Assembly (NCBI RefSeq): GCF_002563795.1
Contig: NZ_PDJL01000004.1
Span: 310,001-374,000, forward strand
DNA: 64,000 bases
From: Vibrio sp. ES.051
GTDB lineage: Bacteria > Pseudomonadota > Gammaproteobacteria > Enterobacterales > Vibrionaceae
Direction: 5' to 3'
The notes beneath the pieces were generated by a model. The model did no database searches, had not been told where the DNA came from, and worked only from the letters and a program-made list of their open reading frames with translations. Below, piece after piece: positions 17,746 through 28,985 of this stretch. Position 1 is the first letter of the stretch. The number at the start of each line of letters is the position of its first letter. The position numbers and the translations under genes are program-made.

Positions 17746-18645
17746 ATGGCGAATACATTCTCACTGATTCTAGTTATCGTAACCTTGGTAACCGGGGTTG
17801 TTTGGCTGTTGGAAAAACTGTTGTTTGCCAAGAAGCGTCAAGCAAAACTGGCTGAGATCCAAGCACAGACGACAAACGGCTTAGATGCGGTGACGTTACA
17901 ACAAGTAGAGCGCCAGCCTTGGTGGGTTGAAAATAGCGTGTCTATTTTTCCGGTAATTGCCTTTGTTTTGGTATTACGCTCCTTTATCTACGAACCTTTT
18001 CAAATTCCGTCAGGCTCAATGATGCCAACCTTATTAGTTGGTGATTTCATTTTGGTTGAGAAATACGCATACGGTTTAAAAGATCCAGTATGGCGCACGC
18101 AATTGGTCGAAACTGGTAAGCCAGAACGTGGCGATATCGTGGTATTTAAATACCCGCCACAACCAAGTATTGACTATATCAAGCGGGTCGTTGGTCTACC
18201 TGGTGATATCGTACGTTACTCAAGTGATAAGCAGGTGTGTATTCAAAGCAAGGGTGAGTCTACTTGTAAGCCAGTGAAATTGAGTAATGTTGAAGAGAGT
18301 CAGTTTATTTCAAACGGGATCCCAATGATCCAACTGGATGAAAAGTTGGGTAACGTTGAACATAATATTTTGGTCAACCCTCTTATTCGCAACCGGGTGG
18401 AACAATACTTTCCACGTCGCGGTACTACAGAATGGGTTGTACCACAAGGTCAGTACTTTGTGATGGGTGATAACCGTGATAACAGTGCTGATAGCCGATA
18501 TTGGGGCTTTGTTCCTGAAGCAAATCTAGTCGGCAAAGCTGTGGCCATTTGGATCAGCTTCGAGTTTGAGCGTGGCGCAGATAGCGTTTTACCTTCATGG
18601 ATCCCAACTGGTGTGCGTTTTAACCGCATCGGTGGCATTCACTAA
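17746..18645 (+). CDS. lepB: Signal peptidase I
   Basis: LepB cleaves signal peptides from exported preproteins at the periplasmic face of the inner membrane. The 299-residue protein has two N-terminal membrane segments (about residues 4-22 and 63-80), the catalytic serine in [13 protein letters not shown] and the catalytic lysine in [11 protein letters not shown]; the [15 protein letters not shown] box is also intact. A good AAGGGA ribosome-binding site precedes the ATG. It is followed by rnc after 25 bases. Confidence 0.97.
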   Translation: MANTFSLILVIVTLVTGVVWLLEKLLFAKKRQAKLAEIQAQTTNGLDAVTLQQVERQPWWVENSVSIFPVIAFVLVLRSFIYEPFQIPSGSMMPTLLVGDFILVEKYAYGLKDPVWRTQLVETGKPERGDIVVFKYPPQPSIDYIKRVVGLPGDIVRYSSDKQVCIQSKGESTCKPVKLSNVEESQFISNGIPMIQLDEKLGNVEHNILVNPLIRNRVEQYFPRRGTTEWVVPQGQYFVMGDNRDNSADSRYWGFVPEANLVGKAVAIWISFEFERGADSVLPSWIPTGVRFNRIGGIH

Positions 18646-18670
18646 CCATTTATATCTATATCGAGAGAGT

Positions 18671-19348
18671 ATGAATTCTCCAATTGATAAACTAGAGCGA
18701 CAGCTCGGCTACCCATTTAGAGATGCCGAGCTTATCAATTTGGCGCTGACTCACCGCAGCGCCAATAGTAAGCATAATGAACGTCTTGAGTTTCTGGGCG
18801 ATTCAATTTTAAGTTTTGTCATCGCTGATGAACTATACCATCGTTTTCCAAAAGTGAACGAAGGCGATATGAGCCGTATGCGTGCTACTTTGGTTCGCGG
18901 ACATACATTGGCGGAACTGGGTCGTGAATTCGATCTAGGAGATTATTTAAAATTAGGTCCAGGTGAATTGAAGAGTGGCGGTTTCCGCCGAGACTCTATT
19001 CTAGCCGATGCGGTAGAAGCCATTATTGGTGCGATTTACCTTGATAGTGATCTTGAAAAAGTACGTGATATTGTACTGAGTTGGTACAATTCGCGTCTTG
19101 AAGCCATTCAACCTGGCGTATCACAAAAAGACCCCAAAACTCGCCTACAAGAGTTCCTGCAAGGCACAAGAAAACCGTTGCCTGTTTACACAGTGACTAA
19201 TATTAAAGGTGAAGCGCACAACCAAGAGTTCACGGTTGAGTGTGAAATTGCAGGTGTGGATAAACCTGTAATCGGTAAAGGCACTAGTCGTCGCAAGGCA
19301 GAGCAGGCGGCGGCAGAAACAGCACTTGAGCAATTAACTAATGGCTGA
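18671..19348 (+). CDS. rnc: Ribonuclease III
   Basis: RNase III cuts double-stranded RNA, including the rRNA precursor and many mRNA and small-RNA duplexes. The 225-residue protein has the catalytic signature [14 protein letters not shown] (residues 38-51), the acidic [13 protein letters not shown] segment, and a C-terminal double-stranded RNA-binding domain starting at [12 protein letters not shown]. The start [11 protein letters not shown] follows a GAGAGA motif; longer readings extend into lepB and are not conserved. It overlaps era by eight bases. Confidence 0.97.
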   Translation: MNSPIDKLERQLGYPFRDAELINLALTHRSANSKHNERLEFLGDSILSFVIADELYHRFPKVNEGDMSRMRATLVRGHTLAELGREFDLGDYLKLGPGELKSGGFRRDSILADAVEAIIGAIYLDSDLEKVRDIVLSWYNSRLEAIQPGVSQKDPKTRLQEFLQGTRKPLPVYTVTNIKGEAHNQEFTVECEIAGVDKPVIGKGTSRRKAEQAAAETALEQLTNG

Positions 19349-20303
19349 TAACGAATTCGATATTGATACATTTTTTGCATCACACGGTGAGCAAAGCACT
19401 CCAGAGAACCAACATTGTGGCTTCATCGCCATTGTTGGTCGTCCTAACGTGGGTAAATCAACGCTTCTGAACAAAATCTTAGGTCAGAAAATCTCGATTA
19501 CTTCACGTAAGCCACAAACGACACGTCACCGCATCATGGGTGTGGACACGGATGGTGATTACCAAGCGATCTACGTGGATACGCCGGGTCTTCATATTGA
19601 AGAAAAACGAGCGATCAACCGGTTGATGAATCGTGCGGCGAACTCCTCGTTGAGCGATGTCAACTTAGTGCTCTTCTTGGTAGATGGGACGCACTGGACC
19701 AACGACGATGAGATGGTCTTGACCAAACTTCAAAAGTCGAATTTCCCAGTGGTACTTTGCGTGAATAAGGTTGATAACGTAAAAGATCGTAATGACGTGA
19801 TGCTACACATGATGGAGCTGTCAAAGAGGATGGACTTCGTTGATGTGGTGCCAATCTCGGCAACACAAGGTAAGAACATCGATGTTCTGCGTAAACATGT
19901 ACGCGCTCACTTGCCGAAAGCCACGCACCATTTTCCTGAAGAGTATGTGACGGATCGTTCACAGCGTTTTATGGCATCGGAAATTGTTCGTGAAAAGCTA
20001 ATGCGTTTCACCGGTGAGGAGTTGCCATATTCCGTGACCGTTGAAATTGAGCGTTTTGACTATAACCCGGAAACGGACGGTTTCCATATCAATGCCTTGA
20101 TTCTTGTTGAACGTAATGGTCAGAAGAAAATGGTGATTGGTAAAGGTGGTGAGAAGATTAAAACCATTGGTCGCGAAGCCCGCTTAGACATGGAAGAGCT
20201 GTTTGGGCGGAAGGTTTATCTAGAAACGTGGGTCAAAGTGAAATCTGGTTGGGCTGATGACGAACGTGCACTGCGCTCACTGGGTTACATCGACGATCTA
20301 TAA
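19341..20303 (+). CDS. era: GTPase Era
   Basis: Era binds 16S rRNA near its 3' end and assists 30S subunit assembly. The 320-residue protein has the GTPase motifs [15 protein letters not shown] and NKVD, and a C-terminal KH domain with the [18 protein letters not shown]-binding loop. The ATG overlaps the end of rnc, the usual arrangement. A strong terminator follows at 20357. Confidence 0.97.
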   Translation: MADNEFDIDTFFASHGEQSTPENQHCGFIAIVGRPNVGKSTLLNKILGQKISITSRKPQTTRHRIMGVDTDGDYQAIYVDTPGLHIEEKRAINRLMNRAANSSLSDVNLVLFLVDGTHWTNDDEMVLTKLQKSNFPVVLCVNKVDNVKDRNDVMLHMMELSKRMDFVDVVPISATQGKNIDVLRKHVRAHLPKATHHFPEEYVTDRSQRFMASEIVREKLMRFTGEELPYSVTVEIERFDYNPETDGFHINALILVERNGQKKMVIGKGGEKIKTIGREARLDMEELFGRKVYLETWVKVKSGWADDERALRSLGYIDDL

Positions 20304-20356
20304 ACTTGCGGCGAAGAGACTTCGTTTCAATATCGATAAAAAATTAATATCGATTA

Positions 20357-20386
20357 AAATAAGGAGCCGCTTGGCTCCTTATTTTT
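20357..20386 (+). terminator. Terminator after era
   Basis: The stem AAATAAGGAGCC-GCTT-GGCTCCTTATTT ends in a T-rich run. It lies 53 bases past the era stop and separates lepA-era from recO-acpS. Confidence 0.82.
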
Positions 20387-20417
20387 TATTTAACACTTTT
20401 TAGGCACATTGACTTAG

Positions 20418-21149
20418 ATGAGCAATTTATCTGCAGAAGGGTTACAGCGTTGTTTTGTATTGCATCGGCGTTCTTATAGCGAATCGAGTTTAATTCTTGA
20501 TGTATTCAGTGAGGAATATGGACGTATTACGTTGATGGCTAAAGGCGCACGCAGTAAGCGTTCAAATTTAAAAGGCGCATTGCAGCCCTTTACGCCTTTG
20601 CTGCTCAAATGGTCAGGTAAAGGTTCGATGAAAACCTTACGACAAGCAGAGCCCATTAGCCTGGGGTTACCACTCATAGGAATAAACCTTTACTCTGCGA
20701 TGTACGTTAATGAGTTGATCGGTCGTGTTTTAATGGCTGAGGTACCAATGCCTGCGATGTTTCATGATTATTTGCATGTATTGACGGAATTGGCCCACAA
20801 CGAGAATCCAGAGCCTGCTCTGCGTCGGTTTGAATTAGCCTTATTGTCTTCGATGGGGTATGGCGTCGATTTTTTGCATTGTGCAGGGACCGGAGAACCT
20901 GTCGATCCAGCAATGACTTATCGCTACCGGGAACAAAAAGGGTTCATTGCCTCTGTGAGGCGCGATAACCTGACATTTGCAGGCAATGAACTGATTGCTA
21001 TCAGTGAGCGTCGGTTTGTCACTAAAGAGCAGCTAAAAGCCGCAAAACGCTTTACACGTATAGCCTTAAAGCCGTATCTTGGCGGTAAACCTTTAAAAAG
21101 TCGTGAATTGTTCATTCAGACCCCCAGAGCACGGAGTAACGGAAAATGA
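20418..21149 (+). CDS. recO: DNA repair protein RecO
   Basis: RecO works with RecR to load RecA on SSB-coated single-stranded DNA at gaps. The 243-residue protein has an N-terminal OB fold ([19 protein letters not shown], then [17 protein letters not shown]) and the helical C-terminal domain. No zinc-binding cysteine cluster is obvious, as in E. coli RecO. Its stop overlaps the pdxJ start by four bases (ATGA). I see no clear ribosome-binding site. Confidence 0.95.
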   Translation: MSNLSAEGLQRCFVLHRRSYSESSLILDVFSEEYGRITLMAKGARSKRSNLKGALQPFTPLLLKWSGKGSMKTLRQAEPISLGLPLIGINLYSAMYVNELIGRVLMAEVPMPAMFHDYLHVLTELAHNENPEPALRRFELALLSSMGYGVDFLHCAGTGEPVDPAMTYRYREQKGFIASVRRDNLTFAGNELIAISERRFVTKEQLKAAKRFTRIALKPYLGGKPLKSRELFIQTPRARSNGK

Positions 21150-21874
21150 GCTCAATTTATTTAGGCGTCAATATCGATCATATTGCCACTCTACGTAATG
21201 CACGTGGTACAAAATACCCAGACCCTGTCCATGCTGCAGACATTGCCGAGCGAGCAGGTGCGGACGGTATCACGATTCACTTGCGAGAAGACCGTCGTCA
21301 TATTTTGGATCGTGATGTACGTATTCTGCGTGAAACCATTCAAACGCGCATGAATTTAGAGATGGCCGTCACGGATGAAATGGTTGAAATTGCACTACAG
21401 ATTAAGCCTGAGTTCGTTTGTTTAGTACCGGAGAAACGTGAAGAATTGACCACAGAAGGCGGACTCGATGTCGTTGGTCAACTAGAAAAAATCAAAGCCG
21501 CAACCCAACAGCTAACAGACGCGGGCATCAAAGTGTCGTTGTTTATTGATGCTGACCGTCAGCAGATTGAAGCGGCGAAAAGATGTGGCGCGCCATTTAT
21601 TGAACTTCACACAGGCCAATACGCGGATGCAAGCACCGAAGATGAACAGCAAGCAGAGTTAAAGAAAATCTCAGCTGGTGCAAGCTATGCCCATGACCTT
21701 GGAATTATTGTGAATGCTGGGCATGGCCTGACTTACCACAACGTGGCGCCAATCGCTGCGCTGCCAGAGATTTACGAGTTGAACATTGGTCATTCAATTA
21801 TTGGTCGTGCTGTGTTTGATGGCTTGGAAAAGGCCGTTGCTGACATGAAAGCGCTAATGATCGCGGTGCGTTAA
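21146..21874 (+). CDS. pdxJ: Pyridoxine 5'-phosphate synthase
   Basis: PdxJ condenses 3-amino-2-oxopropyl phosphate with 1-deoxy-D-xylulose 5-phosphate to form pyridoxine 5'-phosphate. The 242-residue TIM-barrel protein has the family start [16 protein letters not shown] with active-site His and Arg, the [12 protein letters not shown] block and the late GHGLTYHNV and [10 protein letters not shown] phosphate-binding segments. It is coupled to recO and followed 16 bases later by acpS, as in E. coli. Confidence 0.97.
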   Translation: MSSIYLGVNIDHIATLRNARGTKYPDPVHAADIAERAGADGITIHLREDRRHILDRDVRILRETIQTRMNLEMAVTDEMVEIALQIKPEFVCLVPEKREELTTEGGLDVVGQLEKIKAATQQLTDAGIKVSLFIDADRQQIEAAKRCGAPFIELHTGQYADASTEDEQQAELKKISAGASYAHDLGIIVNAGHGLTYHNVAPIAALPEIYELNIGHSIIGRAVFDGLEKAVADMKALMIAVR

Positions 21875-21890
21875 TAACTGGGCGAATGTA

Positions 21891-22271
21891 ATGGCGATTA
21901 TAGGCTTAGGTACCGACATTGCGGAAATTGAGCGTATCGAAAAGGCACTGAATCGCAGTGGTGAATCATTTGCTTTACGTATTCTGTCAGAAGGGGAGCT
22001 CAACAAATTTGCCCAACAAAAGCAAAAAGGACGCTATCTAGCCAAGCGTTTTGCGGTGAAAGAGGCAGCCTCCAAAGCATTAGGGACGGGGATAGCTAAA
22101 GGTATTACGTTCCACGATTTTACAATCTCTAATGATGACTTTGGTAAACCTGTACTCTCGTTGTCTGGAGTCGCAAAGCAGATGGCGGATTCGCTGGGGG
22201 TAAATCATATTCATCTATCCATTTCCGATGAACGCCACTATGCAGTAGCAACCGTGATTTTAGAATCCTAG
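21891..22271 (+). CDS. acpS: Holo-[acyl-carrier-protein] synthase
   Basis: AcpS transfers 4'-phosphopantetheine from CoA to apo-ACP. The 126-residue protein shows the two conserved blocks of the family: [13 protein letters not shown] with the Mg-binding aspartate, and [17 protein letters not shown] with the catalytic and metal-binding Glu. It ends the recO-pdxJ-acpS group and converges on barA at a shared hairpin. Confidence 0.96.
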   Translation: MAIIGLGTDIAEIERIEKALNRSGESFALRILSEGELNKFAQQKQKGRYLAKRFAVKEAASKALGTGIAKGITFHDFTISNDDFGKPVLSLSGVAKQMADSLGVNHIHLSISDERHYAVATVILES

Positions 22272-22296
22272 TGATAATACACTCAAATCAAATACG

Positions 22297-22328
22297 AAAA
22301 AGCCAGAGCAAATGCACTGGCTTTTTTT
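22297..22328. terminator. Shared terminator between acpS and barA
   Basis: AAAAAGCCAG and CTGGCTTTTTTT pair across a 10-base loop between two convergent genes. The A run on one side and T run on the other let it work in both directions. Confidence 0.78.
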
Positions 22329-22342
22329 GTATCGAAATCGAA

Positions 22343-25129
22343 TTATTGCTCGAGGTATAACTTTGCAGTGGTCGTGACTTTAATCATTTCATCTTGTAGT
22401 TCGAACATTTCCGGCTCGACCTCTTCAATACTGACTCCTGAGCGTAGGGCCTGTTCAAGAGTCGCGCAGAGTGACTTGAGCCTTGGCACGCCGCAATAGG
22501 AGCTGCTGCCATGTAGTTTATGAATGACATGGATCAGGTCGTCACGAGAGATGTCTTCTTGTTCTAGTGTTTGATCGACGATTTCCTCTACCTCGGGAAT
22601 AAAATCGATCAACATTTTTAACATGTCTTTGGCTAAGTCTTCTTTATTGGCACTTTGCTTTAAAGCGGCTGGCCAATCGATGATCATATCCTGTTGAACC
22701 TGAGAAGACTGGTTTTCTTGCTCATCGACATAAGACGGAGCTACTTTATCCACGCTTTCTGTACAAGCATTTGGGTTCCAGTGAACCAAAACCTGTTGCA
22801 GCACATGTTCTTCAATTGGTTTGGTGAGATAGTCATCCATTCCAGCAGAGAGGAGGCGACCTCTTTCTCCTGCCATGGCGTGGGCGGTTACCGCGATAAC
22901 TGGCGTATCTTTATTCAGTTCCAGTAGCTTAATGTGCTTACAAGCGGTCACACCATCCATCTGGGGCATTTGAATATCCATGAAGATTAAATCGTACTTC
23001 TTCTCTGTGGCGAGATTAACGGCTTGCTGGCCATTGCTGCATGCCGTTACGGTGTCTACTCGTTCACGAAGCAGGGCCGAGATAAGCTTCAAGTTTGCTG
23101 GGTTATCATCGACCGCTAACACAGAAAGAGGTAAACGCTCACTTTCTGTGGGGCTGATTGGAGCAAGCAATTTTGGAGGTGATTCGACATGCTCACTGAT
23201 TAAGCTTTGAAGTAACTTACGTCGAGACAATGGTTTGGTCAGACACTGAACCTGATGAGCGGTCATGATTTGATCGGCGAGTGCTAGCTCAGTGCTCGGT
23301 ATGCCCATAATGATACTTGGAGCCATACGCTTAGCTTGCTCTATCCAAGGGGTCACAACTTGTTCATCATAAGTTTGGTTGGCCGCTAAATTCAGCAAGA
23401 TGTAATCGTATTGCTCATCATTTTCAGGTAGCGAAGAGCGGTAGGTGACTAAAATACCTTCTTGACTGAGAATTTTTTGAGTGACTGTCGCTGCTTGCAT
23501 ATTCGGTTCAATCAGTAGCAGCTGTTTACCCATGAGTAAGTCGGCTTCAATCAGATCACTCATCGGCATTTCTGTTGAGTTGAGTCGCAGGGTAAACCAG
23601 AAAGTTGAACCTTGGTGCAGACGGCTGGTTAGGCTGATCTCCCCCCCCATTTGGCTGACTAATTTTTGGGTAATTACCAGGCCTAAGCCTGTGCCGCCAT
23701 AGCGACGAGAAATGCTGGCATCCGCTTGGCTAAATGCTTGGAATAACTGTGCTTGCTGACGTTCTGAAATGCCGATGCCGGTATCGCGAACCATAAATTG
23801 TAGCTCAACGGAATCACCAGACTGAGAACGCATTTCAACACTCATATCAATGTTGCCTCGCTCAGTAAATTTAATCGAGTTACCGATTAAATTCGTCAGC
23901 ACCTGTTGGATACGTAGTGGATCGCCCACAAGACCCGGCGGGATCTTTGGATCCACTTTTAGGGTGATTTCCAGCCCTTTCTCATGAGCACTGGTGGCTT
24001 GCAGGTTGATGACTTCTTCCAAACTTTCACGGAAATCAAACGGAATGTTTTCTAGAGCGAGTTTACCGGCCTCCAATTTCGAGAAATCGAGAATGTCATT
24101 GATGATGTTAAGCAGGTTATTCGCCGACTTCTCAATCGTCTGAAGATAATCAGTTTGGCTATTCGAGAGCTGAGTTTTGAGCATTTGGCGGGTAAAACCA
24201 ATCACGCCGTTGAGCGGAGTGCGCAGCTCGTGAGACATGTTCGCCAAGAACTCGGATTTCACACGGGCGGCTTCTTGGGCTCGCTTCTTGGCAATGTCCA
24301 GCTCCACGTTCTGGATTTCAAGTTGTTCAAGTGTTTCACGCAAGTCCGAAGTCGCTTGGTCTATACTGTGCTGCATCTCTACGTGGTACTCCGATAGCGA
24401 AACAGCCATCGCGTTAATGCCGTTTTTCAATTGGTCTAATTCACCATGCATCTTGCCTTCGATACGCACGTCCAAGTGACCACGACGAATGCGGTCAACC
24501 ACATTCTTCATATGGGTGATCGGCTGGGTTACATCGTGCATTAAACGTGAAGCAAACACACTCGCAAGGCCAAGACCGAGTATCAGAACTAAAAATGCCG
24601 AGAAGATCTCTTGGTATTGTTGCAGTCTCAAGGACGAGAGATCTAACTCAACTGCGATATAACCAATCGCTTTTGTGCCTTGACTCTTACTTGATAGCTC
24701 AGATAAATAGTGGCCTTCGGATAAGATAGGTACGCGTAATATCAGTGAGTTGTCATAGATTTCCGAATTGCCCAATTGTGGGATCGGTTTCCCTTTAGGA
24801 AACATTAAGGTTTCAAAATTAGGATGGAAATTAGAAGTAACAAAGAGTTCATGATATTCGTCAAACACTGCAATACTGCGTACCAGTTTGGAGTTTTTAC
24901 GATGTGCGTAGCTGATCAAGCGACGCACGGTTTCACGGCTTTCTGAAAGCAGATGAGTTTCACTGGCAATCGCAAGCGGTTCAATGATGCTATTACCTGT
25001 GGTGATAACTTGTTTCTCAAGGTCTTGGTAGCGGTTAAACGAGAAAAAACCGCTCAGTAATAAGCCAATGATGAGAGTGGGAGCGAGAGTCAGCGTAATT
25101 ACACGTGCTCGTAAGCCATATCTGGTCAT
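22343..25129 (-). CDS. barA: Hybrid sensor histidine kinase BarA (VarS)
   Basis: BarA, called VarS in Vibrio, is the membrane sensor that phosphorylates UvrY/VarA and thereby controls the CsrB-type RNAs that titrate CsrA. The 928-residue protein has an N-terminal membrane segment, a periplasmic domain, a second segment at about 174-192, a HAMP domain, the HisKA box with phospho-acceptor His300 (NMSHELRTPLNGV), the ATPase motifs DTGIGIS and GGTGLGLVI, a degenerate receiver at about 530-640, a complete receiver (VDDNPANLK, FMDIQMPQMDG, TKPIEE) and a C-terminal HPt domain (IHKLHGSSSYCG). The first receiver lacks both acidic pocket and phospho-Asp. It diverges from rlmD. Confidence 0.94.
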   Translation of the reverse strand: MTRYGLRARVITLTLAPTLIIGLLLSGFFSFNRYQDLEKQVITTGNSIIEPLAIASETHLLSESRETVRRLISYAHRKNSKLVRSIAVFDEYHELFVTSNFHPNFETLMFPKGKPIPQLGNSEIYDNSLILRVPILSEGHYLSELSSKSQGTKAIGYIAVELDLSSLRLQQYQEIFSAFLVLILGLGLASVFASRLMHDVTQPITHMKNVVDRIRRGHLDVRIEGKMHGELDQLKNGINAMAVSLSEYHVEMQHSIDQATSDLRETLEQLEIQNVELDIAKKRAQEAARVKSEFLANMSHELRTPLNGVIGFTRQMLKTQLSNSQTDYLQTIEKSANNLLNIINDILDFSKLEAGKLALENIPFDFRESLEEVINLQATSAHEKGLEITLKVDPKIPPGLVGDPLRIQQVLTNLIGNSIKFTERGNIDMSVEMRSQSGDSVELQFMVRDTGIGISERQQAQLFQAFSQADASISRRYGGTGLGLVITQKLVSQMGGEISLTSRLHQGSTFWFTLRLNSTEMPMSDLIEADLLMGKQLLLIEPNMQAATVTQKILSQEGILVTYRSSLPENDEQYDYILLNLAANQTYDEQVVTPWIEQAKRMAPSIIMGIPSTELALADQIMTAHQVQCLTKPLSRRKLLQSLISEHVESPPKLLAPISPTESERLPLSVLAVDDNPANLKLISALLRERVDTVTACSNGQQAVNLATEKKYDLIFMDIQMPQMDGVTACKHIKLLELNKDTPVIAVTAHAMAGERGRLLSAGMDDYLTKPIEEHVLQQVLVHWNPNACTESVDKVAPSYVDEQENQSSQVQQDMIIDWPAALKQSANKEDLAKDMLKMLIDFIPEVEEIVDQTLEQEDISRDDLIHVIHKLHGSSSYCGVPRLKSLCATLEQALRSGVSIEEVEPEMFELQDEMIKVTTTAKLYLEQ

Positions 25130-25321
25130 GTTATCTAATTACATCGGAGTCGGGATATGGGAAAATAACGCATTATTTCTCAAGTGCACGATAAAGCCTT
25201 GAGCAAAGAAGTGACGTCACCGAATAAACGGTAAGCATAATCAAGTCACTCGAATCACACAACGGCTGCAATCAAGAATAGTGAAGCCGTAGGGCAATTA
25301 GACATAAATCAGGCACAGAGC

Positions 25322-26641
25322 ATGGCACGTATCTTCCAACCTAAAAAGAAAACCCAACTCAATACTCGTCATCAAGCGGTACAAGTGGAACGTTTAGATC
25401 ACCACGGGTCAGGTATTGCTTATCTGAAGAATAAGCCGCTATTTATTGATGGCGCCTTGCCGGGTGAAGAAGTCGTCACGCAATTAGTGGAAGAAAAAAG
25501 TAAATTTGCTCGTGGTCAACTGATCAAAATCCTTAAGCCTAGTGACGTACGCGTCGAACCTTTCTGTCCGCATTATCATAAGTGTGGGGGATGTGACTTG
25601 CAGCACCTAGATTATGATCAACAATTGACGCACAAACAACAAACGTTGCGTCAGCTAATGCGAAAATTCGCTGGCCGTGAGATTGAATTAGATACGCCGA
25701 TATTAGGTGACTCGTATGCTTATCGTCGACGTGCACGAGTGAGTTTATTTGTCGACAAGAAAACACGACAGTTGCACTTTGGCTTTCGTCAAAAGCAAAG
25801 TAAACAAATCGCGCAAGTGACCGATTGTCCGGTATTGGCGCCTGAGTTAAATGTGCTATTGCCTGAGCTTTACTTGGTGCTGAAAGCATTCAACAAACCA
25901 GAGCAACTTGGTCATATAGAGTTAGTGCTTGGTGATAATGGTCCCTGTATCACGCTACGCCATTTGGGCAAACTAACGAAAGATGAAACTGGTGCCTTAA
26001 TCGAGTTAGCCGAACGTCATCACGCGTCGCTGTACTTGATGCCAGCAACAGATCAACTCGACCTCGTTGAAGGTGAGGCGCCTTTTTATCAAGAAACGGG
26101 GGTAAAGATCCCGTTTTCACCGAATAACTTCATTCAAGTTAATCAAGCGGTGAACCAACAAATGGTCAAACAAGCGGTTGAGTGGTTAGACCCGAAACAA
26201 AACGATCGGGTGTTAGATTTATTTTGCGGGTTAGGTAACTTCAGTTTACCAATGGCAAAATTAGTTAAGCATGTTGTCGGTGTTGAAGGGGTAGCAGAGA
26301 TGGTCGAAAAAGCCGTAAACAATGCATCCTTGAACCACATCAATAACGCGCAGTTTTATCACGCTAACCTTGAGCAAGGTTTTGAAGGTCAAACGTGGGC
26401 GATGGAGCAGTTTGATAAAGTTCTGTTAGACCCAGCACGTGCGGGTGCGAGTGGGATCATCGATCAAGTTTCGGAGCTTGGCGCGCGGCGTGTAGTTTAT
26501 GTTTCTTGTAATCCTGCTACCCTTGCTAGGGACAGCCAGAGCCTGATAGCGCAAGGCTACAAATTAACCAAACTAGGCATGTTGGACATGTTCCCTCATA
26601 CCAGCCATCTAGAATCGATGGCACTGTTTGAAAAGTCCTAA
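25322..26641 (+). CDS. rlmD: 23S rRNA (uracil-1939-C5)-methyltransferase RlmD
   Basis: RlmD (RumA) methylates U1939 of 23S rRNA using S-adenosylmethionine and carries a 4Fe-4S cluster. The 439-residue protein has an N-terminal TRAM domain, cluster cysteines in [10 protein letters not shown] with a fourth in TDCPVL, the SAM-binding [13 protein letters not shown] motif and the catalytic cysteine in [12 protein letters not shown]. The order barA-rlmD-relA-mazG-pyrG is the usual gammaproteobacterial one. Confidence 0.96.
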   Translation: MARIFQPKKKTQLNTRHQAVQVERLDHHGSGIAYLKNKPLFIDGALPGEEVVTQLVEEKSKFARGQLIKILKPSDVRVEPFCPHYHKCGGCDLQHLDYDQQLTHKQQTLRQLMRKFAGREIELDTPILGDSYAYRRRARVSLFVDKKTRQLHFGFRQKQSKQIAQVTDCPVLAPELNVLLPELYLVLKAFNKPEQLGHIELVLGDNGPCITLRHLGKLTKDETGALIELAERHHASLYLMPATDQLDLVEGEAPFYQETGVKIPFSPNNFIQVNQAVNQQMVKQAVEWLDPKQNDRVLDLFCGLGNFSLPMAKLVKHVVGVEGVAEMVEKAVNNASLNHINNAQFYHANLEQGFEGQTWAMEQFDKVLLDPARAGASGIIDQVSELGARRVVYVSCNPATLARDSQSLIAQGYKLTKLGMLDMFPHTSHLESMALFEKS

Positions 26642-26765
26642 TTCCTAGGACGTTGGCCCCTTATTTGTGGTGGGTGGTCATAAAGCCAGTGTTTAAAACG
26701 CAGGCAAAGAACTAACCTGGACGGTGTTAGTCAAACCACACGAATATAATAATTAGGATGATGAG

Positions 26766-28985
26766 ATGGTTGCGGTAAGAAGCGCGCATTTAAACCAAAA
26801 TGAACAGTTTGAACTCGAACGTTGGGTGGCTAGCCTAGGGCAAGAGAAGAACACAGCTTCACGCTTAATCGAAGTGTATCGAGATTGCCAAACGATGTTG
26901 GCTGATCACGATCAAGCGGAGTTGTTGTTGTGGCGTGGGCGAGAAATGATCGAAATACTGGTCACCTTGTCCATGGATAAAGCGACTTTAGTGGCTGCGC
27001 AGCTGTTTCCTTTGGTTTCAAGTCGTGCTTTTAACAGAGAAATTCTGGAAGAAAAATACAGCAAAGAAACCATGAAATTAATCGATGGCGTTGAAGAAAT
27101 GGCTGCGATTGGCCAGCTTAACGTCAACATGGAAGGCAGCGCAGCATCGTCTCAAGTCGACAACGTGCGTCGCATGTTGCTTGCGATGGTTGATGACTTC
27201 CGCTGCGTGGTTATCAAGCTAGCGGAACGAATTTGCAACCTGATTGAAGTTAAAAAGGCACCGGACGAGGTTCGACGTGCTGCCGCAAAAGAGTGTGCCA
27301 ACATTTACGCGCCTCTGGCCAACCGTCTTGGTATTGGTCAGCTGAAGTGGGAAATTGAAGATTACGCTTTCCGTTATCAGCAACCAGAGACCTACAAAAA
27401 AATTGCCAAACAGCTGTCAGAGCGTCGTATTGTTCGTGAACAGTACATCAAAGACTTTATTGAAGATCTGACTCACGAGATGGAAACCTCAGGCATCAAT
27501 GCAGAAGTCAGCGGCCGTCCTAAACACATCTACAGCATTTGGCGCAAAATGCAGAAGAAAAGCTTGGCGTTCGACGAGCTGTTTGATGTACGAGCGGTCC
27601 GTATCATCGCTGATAAACTGCAAGACTGTTACGCCGCGTTAGGGGTGGTTCATACCAAATACAAGCATTTACCGAGTGAGTTCGACGATTATGTCGCCAA
27701 CCCCAAGCCAAACGGGTACCAATCGATCCACACCGTCATTCTAGGGCCTGAAGGTAAAACCATTGAGATCCAGATTCGTACTAAGCAAATGCATGAAGAG
27801 TCCGAGCTCGGTGTAGCCGCGCACTGGAAATATAAAGAGGGGGCAAGCAGCCGTAGTGGTTACGATGAAAAAATCACCTGGCTGCGTAAACTGCTTGATT
27901 GGCAAGAAGAAATGTCCGACTCCGGCGAAATGCTGGATGAGCTACGCAGTCAAGTGTTTGATGACCGCGTTTACGCGTTTACGCCGCGCGGTGACGTGGT
28001 TGACTTACCAATGGGCGCAACGCCACTCGATTTTGCGTACCATATTCACTCCGAAGTGGGGCATCGTTGTATTGGCGCCAAAGTGGGTGGGCGAATTGTC
28101 CCGTTCACTCATAAGCTTCACATGGGCGATCAAGTTGAGATCATAACCTCAAAAGAACCCAACCCTTCACGTGACTGGTTAAATCCATCCTTGGGCTTCG
28201 TTCATTCAGGGCGTGCACGCGCGAAAATTAATGCTTGGTTCCGCAAGCAAAGCCGTGAAAAAAACCTTGAGGCTGGCCGTGAGATTCTTGAGCAAGAACT
28301 GGCGAAAATTGGCGCAAAGCTAAAAGATGCTGAGCATTACGCACTTAAGCGTTTTAACATTAAAACACCCGATGAGCTCTATGTCGGAGTGGGAAGTGGT
28401 GATTTACGCATCAACCAGATCATTAACCATATCAATGCTTTGGTTAATAAACCGACCGCAGAAGAAGAAGACCAACAAGCGCTAGAGAAACTGCAAGAAG
28501 CCGGACACAGAGCGCCAGCACAAAGCCGCCCGAAGAAAGATGCCGTCGTCGTTGAAGGGGTCGATAACCTGATGACCCACCTCGCGCGCTGTTGTCAGCC
28601 CATCCCAGGTGACAACATCTGTGGTTACATCACCCAAGGTCGCGGTATCTCCGTTCACCGCAGTGATTGTGAGCAGTTAGAAGAACTTCGTCACCACGCG
28701 CCAGAGCGTATTATCGATACCGTCTGGGGGAGTGGCTTCGTCGGTTCATACATCCTCACCGTACGGGTCGAAGCGATGGAGCGTAGCGGTCTACTGAAAG
28801 ACATCACCACACTATTTGCCAACGAAAAAATAAAAGTCACCAGTATGAAAAATCGTGTCGATTATCGTCGTCAGCTTGCCGTCATGGATTTTGACCTAGA
28901 GATGACCAATATTGAGGTGCTGTCTCGGGTATCGAAGCGTGTTGAGCAGATCAAGGATGTGGTGACTGTGAAACGCCTCGGCTAA
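26766..28985 (+). CDS. relA: GTP pyrophosphokinase RelA
   Basis: RelA makes (p)ppGpp when an uncharged tRNA sits in the ribosomal A site. The 739-residue protein has an inactive hydrolase-like N-terminal domain without the HD metal motif, the synthetase domain (GRPKHIYSIWRKMQKK, then FDVRAVRII), a TGS domain (VYAFTPRGDVVDLPMGATPL), a zinc-finger-like region with CCQPIPGDNICG, and a C-terminal ACT/RRM domain (ERSGLLKDITTLF). An AGGATGATGAG ribosome-binding region precedes the ATG. The stop codon abuts the 125-bp inverted-repeat element at 28986. Confidence 0.97.
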   Translation: MVAVRSAHLNQNEQFELERWVASLGQEKNTASRLIEVYRDCQTMLADHDQAELLLWRGREMIEILVTLSMDKATLVAAQLFPLVSSRAFNREILEEKYSKETMKLIDGVEEMAAIGQLNVNMEGSAASSQVDNVRRMLLAMVDDFRCVVIKLAERICNLIEVKKAPDEVRRAAAKECANIYAPLANRLGIGQLKWEIEDYAFRYQQPETYKKIAKQLSERRIVREQYIKDFIEDLTHEMETSGINAEVSGRPKHIYSIWRKMQKKSLAFDELFDVRAVRIIADKLQDCYAALGVVHTKYKHLPSEFDDYVANPKPNGYQSIHTVILGPEGKTIEIQIRTKQMHEESELGVAAHWKYKEGASSRSGYDEKITWLRKLLDWQEEMSDSGEMLDELRSQVFDDRVYAFTPRGDVVDLPMGATPLDFAYHIHSEVGHRCIGAKVGGRIVPFTHKLHMGDQVEIITSKEPNPSRDWLNPSLGFVHSGRARAKINAWFRKQSREKNLEAGREILEQELAKIGAKLKDAEHYALKRFNIKTPDELYVGVGSGDLRINQIINHINALVNKPTAEEEDQQALEKLQEAGHRAPAQSRPKKDAVVVEGVDNLMTHLARCCQPIPGDNICGYITQGRGISVHRSDCEQLEELRHHAPERIIDTVWGSGFVGSYILTVRVEAMERSGLLKDITTLFANEKIKVTSMKNRVDYRRQLAVMDFDLEMTNIEVLSRVSKRVEQIKDVVTVKRLG

